This document shows positions 9,301-16,816 of a stretch of DNA of 32,589 nt, piece after piece. Below the pieces are notes generated by a model. That model had not been told where the DNA came from and searched no databases. It worked only from the letters and a program-made list of their open reading frames with translations. Position 1 is the first letter of the stretch; each line of letters opens with the position of its first letter. The stretch covers positions 38,182-70,770 of the forward strand of contig DKDL01000072.1 in NCBI GenBank assembly GCA_002449335.1, in the 5' to 3' direction. The translations under genes were made by a program, and so were the position numbers. The DNA is from Succinatimonas sp. UBA6849 (GTDB lineage Bacteria > Pseudomonadota > Gammaproteobacteria > Enterobacterales > Succinivibrionaceae).

Positions 9301-10565
9301 GAATTATTTTGAAGAACTTTATCTAATTGAGCTAAAGCCTCAGTGTAATTTCCTGTAGTTTCATATGAGGATGCTAATGCTAAAGCAGCATCATGCTCTA
9401 ATTTATCTTTTTTGCTTCCACCTAAAGCTGCTGCCTTTGATAAATAATCATGAGCTTTTACATAGTTCTTAAGCTCTAAATGTAAGTAGCCAATAGCCTC
9501 TAGAGCATCCTGGTTATTTGGATTTTTAGCTAAAATCTTTTCAAAATCATGGATTGCATCGAGCTTATCTGATGAGGACTTATCATATGCCTTCTTAGTT
9601 AAGCCTCCAATGATAGTACTGTCATAATGAGATTTAACCTCACTATCACTTGGATGACGTGATGCATATTCTGAATAGTATTTTTCATCACTTTGCTCTG
9701 GATCTAACCACAACAAAGCCTGTCTTAAAGCCTTATCTGCATCCTGAGATTTAGGTGCATAGTAAGCTAAAACAGAAATACCTTTTCTGATAGTGCTCTG
9801 ACGATAACTTAAAATCTTACCGTAAGTTATCTGTGCATTTATGTCATTAGCATTTGATTTAATGTAGTTAACTAAACCTGTAACCGCTCTCTGATAATAG
9901 TTAGGATCACCTGACATGGTTAGGTAATACTCAGACACCAACTCTTTAGGAGGCATTACACCTGTAAACAGCTTTTGATATTCAACTAAAGCAGCAGTTA
10001 CATTACCTGATGATGCTAAAGCTCTGGCGTGATTTAGCTGATCTGATGACAGAGACTGCATGTTTCTTTGATTATCAAGCTGCAGGATATAGGTACTGCC
10101 AGGAGAGAGCTTATACAGCTTATCTCTGTAAAGTTTGGCACTCTCATTGTCTTTTACTTCAAAAGACCACAATGACATTAAATACAAGCACTCTTCATTA
10201 TGAGGATCTGAAATTAATACTCTCTTTAAAGATTGCATTGCTCTATCGTGCTGTTGCTTGTCATGCCAGAATGTAGCCTGCTTGATTAAGCCCTGAATTA
10301 AATTTGAATTGTTATTTGACTGTACAATTTCAGGATCCTGACTCTGAGCAATCACATCATCAGACTTAGTTTGCACTGTAGGCTGATTATCAGATGTCTG
10401 TGAAGAACTGTTATTTGCTGAGATTGAACCACCACTCATAGCAGCACGACCAGACATTGATGATGCCTGATCATCTGCGTATGAAGATGCAGCTATAGAT
10501 TCTTGAGTAAACAAGGCCATCAGGATCACAGAGATGGCATTTAATTTATTAATTTTCTTTGACAT
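6375..10565 (-). CDS. bcsC: Cellulose synthase outer-membrane exporter: TPR domain plus beta-barrel
   Basis: BcsC carries the glucan through the periplasm (TPR scaffold) and across the outer membrane (C-terminal barrel). The product is 1396 aa, well above the roughly 1150 of E. coli. After a signal peptide (ends near IAASS) come TPR-like helical repeats through about residue 860. Next is the conserved linker with GRQKDGEDGMSKL, then an additional helical stretch (about residues 1005-1113), and finally the barrel with GERRAMTDSLLSYFG, WGGVTKNGGS, HGGYFSPQNY and a terminal TFGDYNE strand. The barrel is very enteric-like. A GTG 9 bp upstream is in frame but lies inside the AGGTGA ribosome site, so I start at ATG 10565. 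The stop abuts bcsD. Confidence 0.95.
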   Translation of the reverse strand: MSKKINKLNAISVILMALFTQESIAASSYADDQASSMSGRAAMSGGSISANNSSSQTSDNQPTVQTKSDDVIAQSQDPEIVQSNNNSNLIQGLIKQATFWHDKQQHDRAMQSLKRVLISDPHNEECLYLMSLWSFEVKDNESAKLYRDKLYKLSPGSTYILQLDNQRNMQSLSSDQLNHARALASSGNVTAALVEYQKLFTGVMPPKELVSEYYLTMSGDPNYYQRAVTGLVNYIKSNANDINAQITYGKILSYRQSTIRKGISVLAYYAPKSQDADKALRQALLWLDPEQSDEKYYSEYASRHPSDSEVKSHYDSTIIGGLTKKAYDKSSSDKLDAIHDFEKILAKNPNNQDALEAIGYLHLELKNYVKAHDYLSKAAALGGSKKDKLEHDAALALASSYETTGNYTEALAQLDKVLQNNSYDEGALLTKADILKKQGKTAQAELTLTTVLAADSSNAGANEMLYYLYRDSGKTEKAKALLATMPVSLADKIRNATASKAYVDPIPPIRESAQRKATQGDISGAIEVLQQGLNKYPKASWLHYDLGRLLKLQGYEVGVSSQISYLTRDNATYEDLIAAASLLSEFKQYSQADNVASRIRKDTPQVRALKEDLTVNRTFSQVEMYEKTGNTQAALNTLRMMNLNEAKLSNIQLSHLAFLYLKAGDSAKALSLADDVASRPMDDNASISDYADLITVYNQTGNEDKARMFTENKQLLANSNYSDIEKLNTGDAIRKADALRNLNRYADAYDVIYPLITKDPDNPALRMAMARIYQDNGMYNESYKLYDEVLSNNPDNQEALQGAINASLANEDYDTATVLAMKLQNTDDPKVLTLLARIDNKNKDYRDALEKLTKARSMIDSRYDYASANNAADPDLSVASSSRAPNNPFANKSNSSAIMKTKVTLPWENKKANVAYSFNMSPTEKRDALNEINFMIRDLKDKVATTATVSVEGRQKDGEDGMSKLQGISVPVTVSTPVLGGAKLDLTARMDSFSAGTVLPSSSNEFGTNALNVGVQNLVTRINALKETYSTLTDAGNINAFMVQNGLDKLKNQADVTKLLTGDLLDAADFSLQSAEGRQRLMQYFAQFKDVRAIMKAVNSLQSANAVMADAKAKRSTGVGFAAALSDDSYKLDFGVTPVGKDGTTVVGGAYFKIPLSAYSELRFKGERRAMTDSLLSYFGYEDRMSGTYWGGVTKNGGSIEYAYDDGFIGSSVEANAYRYLGKNVLSNSSYGLKSTLYVHPFKPTMYEDMTVGLSLSYDNYSHNENHFTLGHGGYFSPQNYYIASIPFTYMKRTDDLKFTANIALGYQSYKENEEDYFPTNKQYQQDLNMLNDLGLAPYSRFPSKSESGIGGSAKLNLDYYLLDDLVVGGSVNYNTFGDYNEMYEMLYIKSVLGGH
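6382..6387 (-). promoter_or_regulatory. Ribosome binding site of bcsD inside the bcsC 3' end
   Basis: A full-consensus AGGAGG, 7 nt before the bcsD ATG, is embedded in the final bcsC codons. It is the strongest Shine-Dalgarno in the cluster and suggests high BcsD translation relative to neighbouring subunits. Confidence 0.85.
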
Positions 10566-10571
10566 ACCGTT

Positions 10572-10576
10572 CACCT
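10572..10576 (-). promoter_or_regulatory. Ribosome binding site deciding the bcsC start
   Basis: AGGTG, 6 nt before the ATG at 10565, contains the competing in-frame GTG (10574). A Shine-Dalgarno and a start codon cannot both use these bases, so the ATG (Met-Ser-Lys-Lys) is preferred. Confidence 0.7.
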
Positions 10577-10586
10577 AAAAGCCTTA

Positions 10587-13103
10587 TCAAATCATTTTGT
10601 TGTTATCTTTTATTTCATTTTCTAAAAGACGGGCACGAGATCTTCTCTGTAAGTATTTAGAAATGATGTAAGACAATAAAATCAAAACAATAAATGATGA
10701 GATGCATAACCAAATTACATGTTCACCTGCAAAGGTTAAGATCTTAAATGAGGTAGATACATTTCCTGAAAAGATGTAATCGCCTACGTTAAAAGACATC
10801 ACTTTATTAAGTCCTGATATTAAAGTAATGTCACCGCGTACTTCACGATTAACTTTTGAATTTGCCAAATCGTCAGTTAACTTTTCAAGCTCCTCGTCAT
10901 CTGTTGCTGTAACGACTACAGCAATTTTGTCTGAATCAAATGGAGAGAGGAAACTTAAAAAACCACGCCAGGCTAGAGATGTTCTTACATAACGATTTGC
11001 ATCAAGATTTTCAGCTCTAAAATCACCGCTTAAGAAACGTCTTAAACCTCTGAAAAAACCACCTCTAAAAGAGATAAGCCCATAATCATAAATGTTAAGT
11101 TCATTACCATTGAAGGTAAAAGCAGAGCCGTCAAATAGGTTAGATAAGTAGTCTTTGTGAGACAGATTTGACACTATGAGCAAATCTTTGTCTTCAAAGA
11201 ATTCAGGATCTTTTAAAAAGAGCTCAGAGCCAATTACTACCTGTTCAGCACTTACCATAGAGCCTGTAGAGTTACCTGCTCTTGCCACCATATTCATTAA
11301 GGTATTAAGCTCAACTATGGATGGATCATCAGGCAACAGTACTGCTGTATGAGAGAAATCAGAATACCTTGTAAATGGGAAACTTGCTCCTACGTAATAG
11401 GATAGATTTGGCAATCTAGCAAAGTGCTTGGTCTTTGATAAATCAATATAACTTGACTCATCAATCACACTCTTTACATTAGGATCTGAAATTACAGAGC
11501 ATGGTGTATTTGGCTTTAATCTCAGGTCAAAATAAAGCTCTAAGTTATTGTCACCATAAATCATATTAGGAGAAATCTGAACATGACGCTTATCCTCACG
11601 AGCATCACCACCTGACAGTCTCCAAATATTCTCTAATAAGCCTTTCTTATTAACCGGTAATTTATCTAAGAAGGCTCCTGAGAGTAACAGATTTAAACCT
11701 GACTCATTCTCATCGATGTTTTTATCTAATGGGAATTCATAAGCTACATATAAATCACCTGAATCCTCATATAACTGATAGAGATCTGGAGCTGCCTTAA
11801 AGGTTATGTTCAAAGGTCCATGTGTATAGCCATGAGTTACCAAAGACTGATTTTTCTTAAGTAAAGAGCTTAAATATACCTTTTTATTTGAAGGTATCCA
11901 GAAAGGAGCATCATAAGCTTCCCTTAATTCAGGCTTATCACTCTTAATTTTCAGATAGTCGGTAGCTGCTGATAATTTTGCATTTACTAATGTATATACA
12001 GCTTTAATAAAGGATGATTTATTTTTAGCCACAATAAAGATGTTCTTATAAGGCTTACTGTAAGGGTGATCTTTAATGTAAATACCTTCTTTTTGAGGCA
12101 TGTCTATGCCTGCAACGGTTTGACCAGGATGGGCAAACACAATTGAATTGTCCAAAGGTAAAGTATCATGAGCTACATTAAACTTAACGGTTCTGTAATC
12201 TGCTATAGTTCCAAAATAAGAAGCTAACATTAACGAACCATAGATAGTGTCACTTGATGAATTATTTGGTAATACAAAATTGATAAGAGTTGTACCTGAA
12301 TTGTATTTATCAAAAAAAGGTAATGGGAAGAGACTTAAATCAGAGCCTAACTCTAAATTGTAACCACCAACTGATAAGAAACTCTCAGGATCTATGACAA
12401 TCTTTTGCTTTCCTGAATAGTCAATCTTGCAAACAAAGTCATCATCAGTCATATCAAGAGTGATGGAATTGTCCTGAGCTAAAAACTCAGCAGGAATGTC
12501 CAATTCATAGTTGGTAATTTCAGTGCTTGCTACAGGCAATGAACCTAAAGCCTGACCATTTACCTTAACATCAATATGGTTAGTGGTATCCTTCATCGCT
12601 TCAGTCATGCTTACATACAGTTCTAATTTTGCTGAGGTGATAACTTTATCTATTGGTAAAGTAAAGGAAATACCAGCACTCTTTTGACCTGGATAAATCT
12701 CTATGCCTTTAGGACTTCCCATATTAGTAAAGGTAATCTTTGATGCAAATGGTTTGATCTCATTATCAGAAGATGAGGTTGTTGAAGCATCCCCCTGCAT
12801 CGATGAAAAATAGGTATTGTCATTTGATGATGTATCTGCAGATGCCCCGTCTAAAGGCTTTGACTCAAGTAAAATTTCCTGTAAAGCCTCAGGCAACAGA
12901 TTGTCATCTTTAGTTGCTACCTTTTGTTCACTTTTTTGCTGTCTGAAATCCCTGTCTTTTGCTTTTGCAGATTTTGTTGCTGCAGGTGTTGTTGCGATTG
13001 ATGTTGCTGCAATAGATGTTGTCACAAAAGATGTTTCTGTAAAAGAGGCAGACACCATGCTCAACACAGATAATACAGTCAGTGTCTTAAATAAATTCTT
13101 CAT
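10587..13103 (-). CDS. bcsB: Cellulose synthase periplasmic subunit B
   Basis: BcsB is the membrane-anchored periplasmic partner of BcsA; its C-terminal helix packs on the catalytic subunit and its carbohydrate-binding and flavodoxin-like domains guide the emerging glucan. At 838 aa it is a little longer than enteric BcsB. It has an N-terminal signal sequence, then a Thr/Ala/Ser-rich low-complexity stretch (about 20-45) and a Lys/Asp/Gln linker. The conserved BcsB fold follows (KITFTNMGSPKGIEI, LPFFDKYNSGTTLINFVLP). A single transmembrane helix lies at about 796-818 and a basic cytosolic tail ends the protein. The ATG lies 1 bp after the bcsA stop; the ribosome site (GTAGGT) is modest, so translation is likely coupled to bcsA. 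Confidence 0.95.
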   Translation of the reverse strand: MKNLFKTLTVLSVLSMVSASFTETSFVTTSIAATSIATTPAATKSAKAKDRDFRQQKSEQKVATKDDNLLPEALQEILLESKPLDGASADTSSNDNTYFSSMQGDASTTSSSDNEIKPFASKITFTNMGSPKGIEIYPGQKSAGISFTLPIDKVITSAKLELYVSMTEAMKDTTNHIDVKVNGQALGSLPVASTEITNYELDIPAEFLAQDNSITLDMTDDDFVCKIDYSGKQKIVIDPESFLSVGGYNLELGSDLSLFPLPFFDKYNSGTTLINFVLPNNSSSDTIYGSLMLASYFGTIADYRTVKFNVAHDTLPLDNSIVFAHPGQTVAGIDMPQKEGIYIKDHPYSKPYKNIFIVAKNKSSFIKAVYTLVNAKLSAATDYLKIKSDKPELREAYDAPFWIPSNKKVYLSSLLKKNQSLVTHGYTHGPLNITFKAAPDLYQLYEDSGDLYVAYEFPLDKNIDENESGLNLLLSGAFLDKLPVNKKGLLENIWRLSGGDAREDKRHVQISPNMIYGDNNLELYFDLRLKPNTPCSVISDPNVKSVIDESSYIDLSKTKHFARLPNLSYYVGASFPFTRYSDFSHTAVLLPDDPSIVELNTLMNMVARAGNSTGSMVSAEQVVIGSELFLKDPEFFEDKDLLIVSNLSHKDYLSNLFDGSAFTFNGNELNIYDYGLISFRGGFFRGLRRFLSGDFRAENLDANRYVRTSLAWRGFLSFLSPFDSDKIAVVVTATDDEELEKLTDDLANSKVNREVRGDITLISGLNKVMSFNVGDYIFSGNVSTSFKILTFAGEHVIWLCISSFIVLILLSYIISKYLQRRSRARLLENEIKDNNKMI

Positions 13104-13104
13104 C

Positions 13105-15210
13105 TTATTTACCTACCACAGACACATGGATGTCTTCATTTCTTCTCTTGCTAAATAAAGAATCTTTAATACATGCAAGAATGGTCATAAATGATCTAAT
13201 AGGATTATCTTTCTTGTAATCAGGTCTTACCCATGTATCAGCACGAGAGAAGAGTAAACGTACAAACTCACGTCTTGTATCTAAATCAACGTTTACAAAG
13301 GCAAAACGTAAGAAATCTTCGTTTTCATTTTCTCTGTGAATTCTTTTTACAGGAACACACATGGTGGTGTAATCAGTTGCAATCTCAATATCGGTTATAG
13401 GATCTTCATCAATGTTGAGCTCTCCTGTAACAAAGTTATCTACACGACAACCGCCCATTGAAAGATCGCGCATCACGGTTCTAGAACAGATACCGCTTGC
13501 CTGATAAACATTAACTGGAGTCTCTAAATATAAACGCTGCATCTTACGTTTATTAGCAGTTTCCCTACCTACACAGATAGCAGCTAACAACAAGATTGAG
13601 TTTACGCATGCCCAGAAGATATTTAAAAGAGTTGGACCTAATTGCAAATCAAAGTAACTAGGTATTGATAACTTTACGATACTGAAAATCACCGCAAAGA
13701 TAAGCAAACCTAATGTAATTAAATGAGGTCTTACAGAAGTTGCATCAAAGAAAGCCTTTTCAACGGTCTGACCTTTATCGGTTACGTTAAATGAACCGTG
13801 GTGAGGTAAGAATAAAGTTACTAATGTTGGCAATACTAAATGGAATGACAAAATAGTATCGTAGATCTGTCCCCAGAAACTGTATCTGTAGTTTCCGTAC
13901 AGTCTTGAGTTAGAGAATATAGACAAGACTAAATGAGGCAGTGCATACGATAACAACAGTCCTACCGAGCCATGCACAATCGAAATACCAAAGATAAGGT
14001 ACAGCATTGGGGTTACCATAAAGATAATACATGGCACAGCAAAGAAGAAATAGGTTGTAGCAGACAAATAGCAGAGTCTTTGAGCAAAAGACAGACCTTT
14101 GCCTAAAAGAGGATTATCCAATCTAAATATCTGAATCATACCTCTTGCCCATCTGTTTCTTTGCTGTAAATGCTGAACAAGTTTTTCAGTTGCAAGACCA
14201 CCAGCTAGGATATGATCTAAGAAAGCTGTCTTCCAACCTCTTCTTTGAAGACGTAAAGCTGTATGAGCATCCTCAGTTACAGTTTCAACCGCAAAACCAC
14301 CAATTTCGTCTAGAGCTTTTCTTCTGATCACTGCACAGGATCCGCAGAAGAAAGTAGCATTCCAGTTATCGTTACCACGCTGAATAGGACCGTAGAAAAG
14401 ATCATTCTCAGGAGGAATATCACGACCTAAATACAAATTTCTTTGGATAGGATCTGGTGAATAGAAGTGGTGAGGAGTTTGCATCAGTGCTAACTTCTCA
14501 TCTTTTAAGAAGGCACCTACAGTTGACTGTAAAAAGATCTTGGTAGTGATATGGTCACAGTCAAAGATTGCAATTAACTCACCATTAGTAAGTGTCATTG
14601 CATGATTTAAATTACCGGCTTTAGCATGATCATTCTTTTGACGAGTGATATAGCCTACATTAGCCTCGGTTGCAAAGGCTGCAAACTCTTTTCTCTTACC
14701 GTCATCTAAAAGATAAACCTTCATTTTATCCTTTGGATATTCAAGACATTGAGCTGCAAGAACAGTATCGCGGACTACATCTAAAGACTCATTATAGGTA
14801 GGAATATATACATCCACAGTTGGCCACAATGAGGTATCTTTTGGCAGTGGCACGATTTTACGTTTTAAAGACCATGAGAGCTGAAAGAAACTTAACAGCA
14901 ACACCATGTAAACGTAAAGTTCAGCTATTAGCAATAAGATACCAAAGATCATATCAATCCAGGATGGGAAGACTAAGGTCTGAGTTATACGGAAGAACAT
15001 ATAACGTGTTGAGCAGACCACTGCTACCATCATGATACAGAATGATACGAAATGTCTTTTTGAACAAAAATGCGCAATAAGACAAGCACCAATCATGCTT
15101 AAACCAAAGATGAACTGGTTGTGAGCACTCATAGGAGCTACGATAACTAAAACTAAGACAGGCAGAGCTATCACAATTAAAAAGAAAACTGTAAGATAAG
15201 GATGTTTCAT
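13105..15210 (-). CDS. bcsA: Cellulose synthase catalytic subunit (UDP-forming), PilZ-regulated
   Basis: BcsA is the inner-membrane GT2 glycosyltransferase that polymerises glucose from UDP-glucose and translocates the chain. All hallmarks are visible in the 701 aa. There are N-terminal membrane helices, DDG at 169-171, DCD at 217-219, FFCGSC at 287-292, TED at 312-314, QQRNRW at 349-354 and the gating loop FNVTDKG at 474-480. The C-terminal PilZ domain has RxxxR (555-559, RKMQR) and DLSMGG (582-587), so c-di-GMP activation is predicted intact. The start has a good AGAGGGG ribosome site. It follows bcsQ by 12 bp and precedes bcsB by 1 bp. No diguanylate cyclase gene lies in this window. Confidence 0.97.
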   Translation of the reverse strand: MKHPYLTVFFLIVIALPVLVLVIVAPMSAHNQFIFGLSMIGACLIAHFCSKRHFVSFCIMMVAVVCSTRYMFFRITQTLVFPSWIDMIFGILLLIAELYVYMVLLLSFFQLSWSLKRKIVPLPKDTSLWPTVDVYIPTYNESLDVVRDTVLAAQCLEYPKDKMKVYLLDDGKRKEFAAFATEANVGYITRQKNDHAKAGNLNHAMTLTNGELIAIFDCDHITTKIFLQSTVGAFLKDEKLALMQTPHHFYSPDPIQRNLYLGRDIPPENDLFYGPIQRGNDNWNATFFCGSCAVIRRKALDEIGGFAVETVTEDAHTALRLQRRGWKTAFLDHILAGGLATEKLVQHLQQRNRWARGMIQIFRLDNPLLGKGLSFAQRLCYLSATTYFFFAVPCIIFMVTPMLYLIFGISIVHGSVGLLLSYALPHLVLSIFSNSRLYGNYRYSFWGQIYDTILSFHLVLPTLVTLFLPHHGSFNVTDKGQTVEKAFFDATSVRPHLITLGLLIFAVIFSIVKLSIPSYFDLQLGPTLLNIFWACVNSILLLAAICVGRETANKRKMQRLYLETPVNVYQASGICSRTVMRDLSMGGCRVDNFVTGELNIDEDPITDIEIATDYTTMCVPVKRIHRENENEDFLRFAFVNVDLDTRREFVRLLFSRADTWVRPDYKKDNPIRSFMTILACIKDSLFSKRRNEDIHVSVVGK

Positions 15211-15222
15211 TTCTATCCCCTC

Positions 15223-16017
15223 TTAGTTTTGCTTTCTCAATGGATTGATGATCATAGTGCCCTTCTTAACATCAAATCCTAAGATTGAAGCTACTTTTCT
15301 GGCAATAACCTCAATATCAAAAGCTGCTGCTGAGTTTTTGTTATAGTCGTACACAGAAATCTGCTGACCGGCTGCTTCCGTTACAGAAGTATCTCTATGG
15401 ATCATGCCTAACAAATTATCTTTAAAATTCTTAATGGCAAAGCTTTGAACTTCGCGGTTTAATTTAATTCTGTTATCAATCTGATTTAGGATGATGTAAT
15501 AACCAAGACCTCCACCTACAAGGCCATCCATAAGACCACCGCTTAGCAGTTGAGAGAATAAAGAGACAGACGCAGCATCAGCTAACAAAGGCACAATTTG
15601 CATATTAGATACTGAGGCAATTGACTCTAAAGCCTGTGTATAACCTGGAGCAAAATCTGCTATCACTAAAAGATCTGGATTATTAAATAATGACTTTTGG
15701 ACAGTTCTAAAATAATCTGGTGTTTTTAAAGCATCATCTAGAACCTGTCTTTGCTCTTTATCTGACTTGCCAAAAGGCAACATGTAAAGGTTCTTATCTA
15801 CATTGATACAAGCACTGATCCAGTCTTTATCAGGAATTGAGACGAAACCTCTTTCATCGTTTAAAGACATTCCAAAATAGAGTCTTAAGGCATTTTGAGG
15901 ATCAAAATCAATTACTACTACTTTAGTACCAGCTCTTGAAAAGGCATAGGCTAAATTTGCAACTACTGTAGTTTTACCTACACCACCTTTTGGGGAACAT
16001 ACACTTATTACTGGCAT
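15223..16017 (-). CDS. bcsQ: MinD/ParA-like ATPase of the cellulose cluster
   Basis: BcsQ is a cytosolic SIMIBI-class ATPase that in studied enterics localises or activates the cellulose synthase. This 264-aa protein begins with the deviant Walker A PKGGVGKTT (residues 9-17, signature Lys10), then VIDFDPQNALRLYFG (about 36-50). The switch II region reads VIADFAPG rather than the common DTPPG form. It overlaps the upstream gene by 10 bp and is followed by bcsA after 12 bp, which fixes its role. Position directly before bcsA matches type I and type II clusters. Confidence 0.93.
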   Translation of the reverse strand: MPVISVCSPKGGVGKTTVVANLAYAFSRAGTKVVVIDFDPQNALRLYFGMSLNDERGFVSIPDKDWISACINVDKNLYMLPFGKSDKEQRQVLDDALKTPDYFRTVQKSLFNNPDLLVIADFAPGYTQALESIASVSNMQIVPLLADAASVSLFSQLLSGGLMDGLVGGGLGYYIILNQIDNRIKLNREVQSFAIKNFKDNLLGMIHRDTSVTEAAGQQISVYDYNKNSAAAFDIEVIARKVASILGFDVKKGTMIINPLRKQN

Positions 16018-16628
16018 TTTAATAATCTCTTATAAATAGCTTGCAGAGAATCTTCACCGTTAGATGAAGCTTCATGATTTGACTTAAATAAAGCAGAAAA
16101 ACGTCCATTTGTTTTGTTTTCGCTAGGATCATTTGATTTGTTATAGTTGACAGAAGGATCATGCCTTTCTTGGGAAGTATATTTGTCTGAATAGTTATTT
16201 TTAGAATAATCAGAAAATTGCCTGTTTGGCTGATAATTTGGATCTTGGAGATAATCAATTGGAGCGCGAGCAGCAAAACCTACAGCATCATTATCCTCTT
16301 TTAAAAATGAAATTAGAGAACTGCGATTTCTAAGAGGTTTGGCAATATGAGCAATGTTGATCGAATCATGTTTAAAATTAACAGGCGTTGACTTTTCACC
16401 TTTAATTAAAGACATAACCGAATCATGATCTTTTAAACCATCCCCACTGCCTAATAAAGATTCAGGATTATCTTTTTCATCTTTTGCTTTGGCAATCTGC
16501 CTGATTAAAGAAAAAGCTGAATTTTCTAAACCACCTTGTTCTTCAGAATTCTCATCAAAATTCTGAAAGCTTACGTCATTTTCTTCATAAGCTTTTACAA
16601 AGTTATGCTCATCATTTGCTTTTGTCAT
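16008..16628 (-). CDS. Unrecognised Asn/Ser/Asp/Lys-rich protein, first gene of the bcs cluster
   Basis: I do not recognise this 206-aa protein with confidence. It has no signal peptide or membrane segment and is strongly polar; residues about 110-190 are rich in Asn, Ser, Asp, Tyr and Lys and are probably disordered. Two short ordered-looking pieces are an N-terminal helix (LENSAFSLIRQIAKAKDEK) and the extreme C terminus (EDSLQAIYKRLLK). A small accessory gene of low complexity at this place, with a C-terminal helix of the LQxIfxRL kind, recalls the BcsO/BcsP accessory proteins of type I clusters, but I cannot demonstrate homology. It overlaps bcsQ by 10 bp, so it is almost certainly co-translated and functions in the same system. 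An AGGA lies about 13-16 bp upstream of the start. Confidence 0.8.
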   Translation of the reverse strand: MTKANDEHNFVKAYEENDVSFQNFDENSEEQGGLENSAFSLIRQIAKAKDEKDNPESLLGSGDGLKDHDSVMSLIKGEKSTPVNFKHDSINIAHIAKPLRNRSSLISFLKEDNDAVGFAARAPIDYLQDPNYQPNRQFSDYSKNNYSDKYTSQERHDPSVNYNKSNDPSENKTNGRFSALFKSNHEASSNGEDSLQAIYKRLLKCQ

Positions 16629-16766
16629 AGCTTATTCACCGTCCTAAAAGAACGCATTTTTTATAAACACCCATAATAATTTTGATATGTAATGCAGATT
16701 TGACTAGACAGGATAAGACATGCATAGCTCTTTAGTTAAAGTCTAATTGAATCTGCAATACACACC

Positions 16767-16799
16767 AAATAGCCTGAATCTAAAAGACACAGGCTATTT
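16767..16799 (-). terminator. Hairpin downstream of the chemotaxis receptor gene
   Basis: A 10-bp perfect stem (16767-16776 with 16790-16799) with a 13-nt loop begins 18 bp past the receptor stop. On the minus strand the tail is only ATTTGG, so it is a weak rho-independent terminator and may allow read-through into the bcs cluster. The region 16629-16766 must also hold the bcs promoter; I see only a TATAAA-like box without a matching -35. Confidence 0.55.
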
Positions 16800-16816
16800 T
16801 CTGTTTATTACATAAA

